From the NCBI RefSeq assembly GCF_932526225.1, contig NC_064041.1:4147046-4211045 (forward strand): a DNA stretch of 64,000 nt, written 5' to 3'. Position 1 is the stretch's first letter. The number at the start of each line of letters is the position of its first letter. The notes beneath the pieces are model-generated. The model was not told where the DNA came from. It did not search any database and saw only the letters and a list, made by a program, of their open reading frames with translations. This document shows, one piece after another, positions 57,053 through 64,000 of this stretch. The position numbers were made by a program, and so were the translations under genes. This DNA is from Nematostella vectensis. Its lineage: Eukaryota > Cnidaria > Anthozoa > Actiniaria > Edwardsiidae.

Positions 57053-57284
57053 GTAAGACAATTCATCTCGAATAAATCTTTTATCAATTCACTTCAATAG
57101 TCACCTGTAATATTATAAATTGTGTTATCAGCTTCTAAAAAGACACAAGAACTTGTCTGTCCTTATTCACATAACTCCAACCTCAAGGGGAAATAGGAAA
57201 TGGTTCGAAATGTTGGTAAATAGAGCACAGCATTGTTAAATATTATATATGAACTTGATAGAAGGACCTCTAACTATCAACACA

Positions 57285-57965
57285 CGCCACTAGGTACACC
57301 CCTGGATAAGGCACACACCCCCTAGCTACACCCCTAGATACGGCACACATCCCCTAGGTACACCCCTAGATACGGCACACACCCCTAGATACACCCCTGG
57401 GTATTGCACACATACCATAGGTACACCCCTGGATATTGAACACACCCCATAGGTACACCCCTAGATATGGCACACACCCCCTAGGTACACCCCTAGATAT
57501 TGCACACATCCCCTAGGTACACCCCTAGATATGGCACACTCCCCCTAGGTACACCCCTAGATATGGCACACACCCCCTAGGTACACCCCTAGATATGGCA
57601 CACACTCCCTAGGTAAACCCCTAGATATTGAACACACCCCTAGGTACACCCCTAGATATGGCACACACCCCTAGGTACACCCCTAGATATGGCACACACT
57701 CCCTAGGTACACCCCTAGATATGGCACACTCTCCCTAGGTACACCCCTAGATATTGCACACATCCCCTAGGTACACCCCTAGATATGGCACACACCCCCT
57801 AGGTACACCCCTAGATACGGCACACACCCCTAGATACACCCCTGGGTATTGCACACACACCCTAAGTACACCCCTAGATATGGCACACACTCCCCAGGTA
57901 CACCCACGGAAATAGCACACACCCCTAGGTACACCCCTAGATATGGCACACACTAGATACGCTCA
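57285..57965. repeat. 32-bp minisatellite in intron 4 or 3' region
   Basis: About 21 units of the same motif as the array at 55576. The two arrays lie on either side of exons 3 and 4. Confidence 0.9.
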
Positions 57966-59339
57966 TGGATATGGCGGCATTAGATCTGAGGCAAACTCCA
58001 TCTAAAGGACTACCCATTTCAAAGATTATTCGTCTACGGATATGCAAATGAGATAGAACAACGATCTTATGGAATCGAAAGCCAGAATCCAAGCTCTTGC
58101 ATCGTATTCTCTGTTTATTGCGGACCACAGTGACTTATAGACCACTTGTGGCAACTAATCAGAGCATACGACATACAACATTGCAAATACAATATCAATG
58201 AATGGCTGTTATTTTTCTAAATTGTCTAAAAGAGCATGTGGCTATCGCGCAGGAGACCTGTAGTTATCTAAAACGTTAGGGTTCTGTAACTTTATTAGGC
58301 TCGATTTCCAGCCGTCGCTAGCCCTCATCGGCCCCACTAACGGCTGGATCAATGGTCACAAACGCTTGTCCGTGACGTCACTTCCGATATTTTACAACTT
58401 CTTTGCATCTATTCGAGTACCCATAAACACTCGAAAAGGTAAACGAATACACGATTGCAAAATCAGCATTTCAAAGCCCAAAATAGCTCGCTAAACTGTG
58501 CAAAGTAAAAAATAAGTGCCAACGGATTTTAGCGATCACTCGCTGGCGCGAGTAATTTTTTTCCGTTACAAGAACACAGTCGGGAAGGGTGTTTATCAGT
58601 GCGGAACATTACCATTTTTGGTTACATTTGATAAACAATCTGATTAACCAATCAGAGATGAGGATTACTATGCCCAGTCTCACGCGGACACGCCTCAACT
58701 CAGAGTGGGAAAACAAAATGGCGGTTCCGTTGAATCGGGAAAATCATGTTGAACGCCGCTTTTTAACTCTCTGCTAGCAGTGATTTCTTCTTATCTGTTT
58801 AAGCAGGGATTTCAGCGACTCAGTGCGTCATATATACCCTATTTGTGTTGTTTCTCATCGGCAACAGACCTCATTTGCAGGGTTATTTTTACGACTTCAC
58901 CGAATCGTACTGTAATGAACGCGGAAGGGTAAGCCACTGCTAGCAGGCTATAACATTGATCACCAATTATCTAGTTGTACGTTTCATCAAGTCATACAAA
59001 TGCACAAAATTTCCCTGGATTTATCTTGCTTTCGCACTCGGAATGAAGACACTCCAAGAAAAATTTTAGCTGGGATATTGAAACTAAAATGAATCTTATA
59101 CAGAATGGCAGCGAGTCTTATTAAAAAAAATGAAGCTAAATCGTATACAGATTGGCCGCGATTCACTGTTTGTTGTATGCAATTTAAAGACACTACATGA
59201 AAGTACTGTTTAGATGTTTATATTTAATCCTGGAATAAATAGATTTGCTATGATCAGTAAATCTTAGGGATGGCAGTCATTATTCATTGCTGCATTAGTT
59301 TGCTATTACTCGTTGTAAAAAAAGTCCTTACCACAAATG
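57966..59339. other. No gene confidently seen
   Basis: A stretch at 58300-58345 (GCCGTCGCTAG.CCTCAT.GGCCC) resembles 29368-29395, so it is probably part of a dispersed repeat. An ATGGCGGTTCCG start at 58719 opens only 20 codons. Confidence 0.4.
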
Positions 59340-61015
59340 CTCACATTATGGCTTTTTTTTATAAATGGATTTTAGAGGGGGCACTTGTTTGAGGGGCTAT
59401 GTAATGTGCTTATTCAATGAGGGGTGTATGTATACCTCAGTGTCAGAACCATCCCCAAAGGACTTCATTGTATCCAGCTCTGTTTTCATCATGATTCATT
59501 TTATTAAAAAAGGAAGTTTTGTGACACAAATCGTGCTTAATACACAGGTTCTTACACCAAGTTAGAGCCATTGAGGGTGTATTTCATTGTGTGTGCAGAC
59601 AAATGAAAAAAGGCATAAAGTGTAAACTAGGGTGAGGAAAAGGCATGGTAAGGGCAAAGGGGTGGTGACTAAGGGTATGTCTAATTGGGGGTGCTGACAC
59701 AGGTTGTGAAGATGAAGTAAACTTGTACCATGTTTGATTACTAGGCCTTGGAGATAATAGGAGAATAGGAGTATAGTCATACCCTGGGTACCAGAGGCTC
59801 CAAGCTTCACTAGAGCAGATATCATATGGAAAATATCTATTCATATTTGGTGATACTTCAGGCTTATATTTTCACTCGCCAGTCTCTATTATATGCGCAA
59901 AGATTCTTTTTTTTTTATAAAAAGGGAATTAAATTAATTTGATTTGATAGGCAAGTCTGAGTGTTGAAGCTCCCCTTTAAAACTATAGTGATATTAAGAA
60001 TTTATATGTTTGGGGTATATAGGTTTGAGTAATTGTTTGGGAGGTAAGTTTCTATACTTGGTATATTTTATGTATAGAACTCAGGTTTGGGTATTTTTTT
60101 TTTTGGGGGGGGGGGGGCTAATTTGACAAAAAGTCCTTATCGCAAATGCTTATTTTAGCATATTATGCCCTTCTTTTTACCCCTCTTGTACCAGGTTTGA
60201 TTACTAGGCCTTGGAGATTCTAGGAGAATGATTGTGCAGTCATAGATATCATACTGTATGGAAAATAAATATTTATATTTGGTGATACTTCAGGAGCATT
60301 TTTTATCTCAGTGACTATTGCACAGAGTTTGTTTGTTGTCTTTTTTATAAAAATGGAATAAAATTGATTTTATTTAATAAGCAAATCTGAGAGTTGAAGC
60401 TCCCTTATAGCAAGATTTTGTATGCTTGGGCTATAGAATTTAGGTTTGGTTATTTATTTGGGAGGTAAGTTTCTATGCTTGGTATATTTTATGTATAGAA
60501 CTCAGGTTTGGGTATTTTTGAAGATGAGTAGGGGGGGCTAATTCATCAAAAAGTTTTTATCGCAAATGCTTATTTTAACATATTATGCCCCTCTAGCATT
60601 AGATTTTAGAGGGGGCACTGGTTTGAGTGGCTATGTAATGCGCTTACTCAATGAGGGCTATTTTATGGTGTGTGCAGACAAATAGGAAAAGGCATAGAGT
60701 GTAAAATTAATGGTTGAGAAATGCATGGTAAGGGGAGTGAGGTTGTGATGACTGAGGGCATGTCACATGTGGTGTGCTCACACAAGGTGCGAAGACAAGG
60801 AAGTAAAATTGTACCGGGTTTGATGACTAGGGCCTTGGAGGTGAGGAGGATAGAGTTTTATTTTATAAAAGGGAATAAAAATAAATTAAATTTGATAAGC
60901 AAATTTTCCTTCTAAAACATTTTTACGGGACTGGCAAGTTTCAAGCTTTTGTATGATTTACGAATAGAACTCAGATTTGGGTTACTTTTTTGGGGGGAAG
61001 GGGGGGGGCTATCTA
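59340..61015. repeat. Diverged large tandem repeats
   Basis: The block TTTTAGAGGGGGCACT...TGAGTGGCTATGTAATG appears at 59367 and 60605. The block GGTATATTTTATGTATAGAA followed by CTCAGGTTTGGGTA appears at 60060 and 60480, with a weaker copy near 60950. The AAAATATTTATATTTGGTGATACTTCAGG-like block appears at 59835 and 60265. This suggests two or three diverged units, with no coding frame. Confidence 0.6.
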
Positions 61016-62095
61016 TTCTTGGTGGAGTTTTGGGTATAGAGTTCAGATGCAGGTATATTCTTATGGGTGGCGCGGTTCCATTCTTTTGGGGGCATAAAAT
61101 GTTCGTATCTGTCGGAACCAACAGTCATGTTTACAGCTAGAGTGCCCCCCCCCCCCCCCAATGTTGTTGTGGTGGTCGCAGACATTTAGCTAAAGAATGA
61201 TAAGAAGCGAACCCCCGAGAGACAAGGGTAGGGTAAAATGCTTTTCGTCTAAATGTTGACACGAATTTTCATACCTATTCTTCGGCGATTTTTCCCTTTT
61301 GTATAGACGTTGGGCCTTGACTCGCACTTTCGTCCTCACAATTCAACCTCCGCTCTCCTCAACTTTCACCATACCCTGTGGGCACTCGTTTCGGCTTGTG
61401 GTGAAAATTGTTTTAGTATGCCATGATCCCCATTTATCCTAGTTTAGTCCTGTCAAGGTTCTAAGCCGTAGAATTTGGTCCATCACACTCATATTTCTCT
61501 TTTTCTAAACGTAAACATTACGAAAAGAGTTCGATTTTACGGCAGTCTCCAATAAAAGCGCTCAATTTGAAAAGGTTTCCCAAACGATATTTTACTTTCG
61601 AGCACAGGAACTCATCAATCAAATATCAAACTTGGTATAGAGCAGGATATTTTGCTGTTTTGGTCGATTTTTGCGATGCGACGTCTCGCTAACAAAACAA
61701 ATTCAAGTTTCAAACTCCGCGCGGCCATTTTGAATATTTGCATAATAAGTAGGTAAATCGATAAAACCAAAAATAGTAATGTACGGCACTGTTTATAGTG
61801 TATACAAGCAAGAAAAAACTTTTTTTTCGACAACAAAGCTCATCAGATTCGCTTGCCTTTCTAAACAAATATGTAATACTTTGAGCTCACAAGGTTGACA
61901 ATATACCATGATATTTTAGCAAATTGAGAACTGTCGACATTTAGCAGCATATTGTAAAAAAAATCCAGTGCCACTAAAATTACGATTCTATAGTGTACAT
62001 AGTCAACGGAAAACGTTTAATACAATAAACTAGAACTTTCTAATAGAAAGTGAATGCTCGGAGGACGGAACGAAAATGTTTAAGTACAGGGGTTC
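61016..62095. other. No gene seen
   Basis: AT-rich sequence with a 16-C homopolymer at 61145. No motif recognised. Confidence 0.45.
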
Positions 62096-63125
62096 TCGAA
62101 AAAGACCGCTGATCAGCATGAAATCAAAATACAAATCAGCCGACTGGGAAGCCTTGGTGTGGACACGAAAAATCGCATCCACTATATGAAACTCGCGCAT
62201 GCGCTAAAAAGACCGCTGATCAGCATGAAATCAGAATACATATCAGCCGACTGGGAAACCTGTGGTGTGGACACGAAAAATCGCATCCACTATATGAAAC
62301 TCGCGCATGCGCTAAAAAGACCGCTGATCTGCCTTATTTGACATACTGCCACTTGACCTGGCATTTTTGTAAGGCAAGCGATAGTAGGAAGCTTGAGCGT
62401 TTACAGGAACGTGCCTCAAGAGCTGTTTTTAAAGACTGGAATTGCACTTACCACGGACTATTAATAAAGGCTAATTTATCTACTCTACGTAATCGTAGAC
62501 TGCAAGACATTTGCATCTTAATGTACAAAGTTAAAAATGGCCTTTGTCCATCTGGGATTAGTGATTTGTTTTCTAAAAAAAACACGAACTATAATTTAAG
62601 ATTGTCCGATTTTGTTATTCCAAGATTTAACACAGTCACTTACGGGAAACATTCCCTAAGATATATGGGGGCTAAACTATGGAATAGCCTACCTAGGGCA
62701 GAAAGATCAATTGACAGTTTAAAAAGTTTTAAAGTGACTATGAGAAAAAAGGATTTCGAATTTATAGAAAATTGCAAGGGCTGTGCCCTATGTTTCCGCA
62801 TGATAATTTTTAAATCTAGTCAAAATTTTTTTTTTTTTTTTCATAATTTCATATAGATTACAATCAATTTACATGTATTTATATATATATATATATATTT
62901 ATTTAGCTTTATCAGTAAGAATCTACAATTTTAAATTTTTAATAATCAGTATAATTTTTATAATTTTATCTTTTTTTTTTTTGTGTCCCCCAATTAGTAG
63001 GGGTCTTATCCCCGGCTAGAGGTTGTTTATGACACTTTAATAAAGTTTCTATCTATCTATATGAAATAAAAATACAAATCAACCGACTGGGAAGCCTGTG
63101 GTGTGGACACGAAAAATCATATGCG
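62096..63125. repeat. 107-bp tandem repeat, third unit split by a LINE
   Basis: Units starting AAAAGACCGCTGATCAGCAT begin at about 62101, 62208 and 62315. The third stops after GCTGATC and resumes at about 63059 with ATGAAATAAAAATACAAATC, on the far side of the LINE insertion. Confidence 0.85.
62330..63060 (+). mobile_element. 5'-truncated CR1/L2-like LINE, copy B
   Basis: The sequence from GCCTTATTTGACATACTGCC to the (TCTA)n tail is almost identical to 41565-42290. The open frame 62338-62856 encodes the same C-terminal segment. It inserted into the 107-bp repeat. Comparing the interrupted unit with the intact ones shows loss of AGC at the join and no target duplication. Confidence 0.9.
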
Positions 63126-63324
63126 ATACCAAGATTAGACAAAAATCTCAATTCAGATTTGCTTGCCCTTTTTCAACAAATATAGAATACTTTGAACTCA
63201 CTAGATCGACAATTTAGGGTTTTATTTGAATAAACTAACTCGGGCTACAAAAGGAATCACCGAAAAATGTAGTCTGCATTTTGTACCTGCTGGTGAGCTG
63301 TTTTCTCGGGTGCTCGTGCACATT

Positions 63325-63501
63325 AAAGCCCCGTGCAAACTGCGCCAGCACCAGCCAGCATTGCTGGCGAATTTCCGCTCGACTGACTATAGGACAAAGA
63401 AAATGTCAAAATGGAAATTGACTTTCTGACATTTCCTTTGTCTTGTGGTCAGTCGAGCAAGAATTCGCCAGCAATGCTTGCTTGTGCTGGCACGGGGCTT
63501 T
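63325..63501. mobile_element. MITE with AAGCCCCGTGC ends, TA target
   Basis: The left arm AAGCCCCGTGC...GCCAGCATTGCTGGCGAAT is mirrored at the right (...GCACGGGGCTT), with arms of about 85 bp and few mismatches. TA flanks both ends (63323-63324, 63502-63503). 177 bp, non-coding. Confidence 0.8.
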
Positions 63502-63503
63502 AC

Positions 63504-64000
63504 GTCGTAATACGGTGCTAGACATACCGAAGAGAATGGGATTTAACGTAACGAGACCGGCATTCTTGTTATAAATTTGACTCTTTATTGGGATAAGACA
63601 CCAAACGCTCGCTACTGATGGCGAATGGTTAACAACAAAATGCTTGAGACACTGTTCAAAATTGCATACAAAACAATAAACACAAAACTTATCTTCGCTG
63701 TTATTGATTCTCTTCTTCTTTCGAAATCACATGTGTCCTTTGAAGTTGTTAGAACTAAGAAATATTTGCATTACGAGCTGCAGAGAAAAAAGGCCGAGGC
63801 GGAGCGAGTCTCTTTATAGCAAAACAATTCAAACTTCATCAAATATCTGGTTATAGAACATGCTAGACAGTCCTTGAAACAACCCTGGCCAAAATATACG
63901 GTTATAAACATCTTTTATGGTGGGTTTACCGCAGACGGCGATTGCATTTGTGTGAGTAGTGAGCGTCCCTCCGAATTTCGCGAACGAAAAGAGTCTTCCA
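63504..64000. other. No gene seen
   Basis: An open frame at 63625-63819 lacks recognisable motifs. The window ends here. Confidence 0.4.

Overview
The window is a repeat-rich piece of an animal nuclear genome. It has GT-AG introns, TATA-less and TATA promoters, non-LTR and LTR retrotransposons, many DNA transposons and long minisatellites, and no operons. The mix of gene families points to an anthozoan cnidarian, most likely a sea anemone such as Nematostella. That mix is a PAN-EGF-fibrinogen-like secreted protein, PHD-containing CR1-like LINEs, THAP and hAT transposase families, and BEL/Pao and Ty3/gypsy relics. The species call is inference only.

Layout. Positions 1-18500 are a transposon graveyard. 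A segment at 1-3260 (Ty3/gypsy relic, zinc-knuckle ORF1-like relic, BEL/Pao LTR end plus gag) is repeated at 7234-11768. Between the copies lie a transposase-like relic (3263-4164), a TRAF-type zinc-finger relic and a piggyBac relic. The second Pao copy is split by a complete, apparently intact 5.35-kb hAT-type transposon (11913-17262). That transposon has a two-exon 914-aa transposase and carries a hairpin MITE in its intron. Positions 18900-26000 hold a decayed, multi-exon, THAP-domain transposase-like gene that was itself hit by a piggyBac element with TTAA target duplications. Positions 27200-31700 are foldback/MITE elements and minisatellites.

The main host gene is a DENND1 (connecdenn, Rab35 GEF) orthologue on the minus strand, 48404 to 31722. 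I could trace it through 24 exons with consistent splice phases to an 842-aa protein. A second host gene on the plus strand (53386-57052, 3' part not found) encodes a secreted PAN-EGF-fibrinogen-like protein. Between them sits a decayed PHD/reverse-transcriptase LINE. The last 7 kb is repeats, a young truncated LINE copy and a small MITE.

Most interesting observation: five of the 23 DENND1 introns carry a tandem array that starts at or within about a dozen bases of the 5' splice site. In at least three, the repeat unit is visibly a copy of the exon end plus the GT donor, so the intron holds a string of decoy donors. Separately, in the PAN-EGF-fibrinogen gene a foldback MITE has inserted into a 5' splice site. 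Its TATA target duplication lies at intron bases +2 to +5, so the donor is regenerated.
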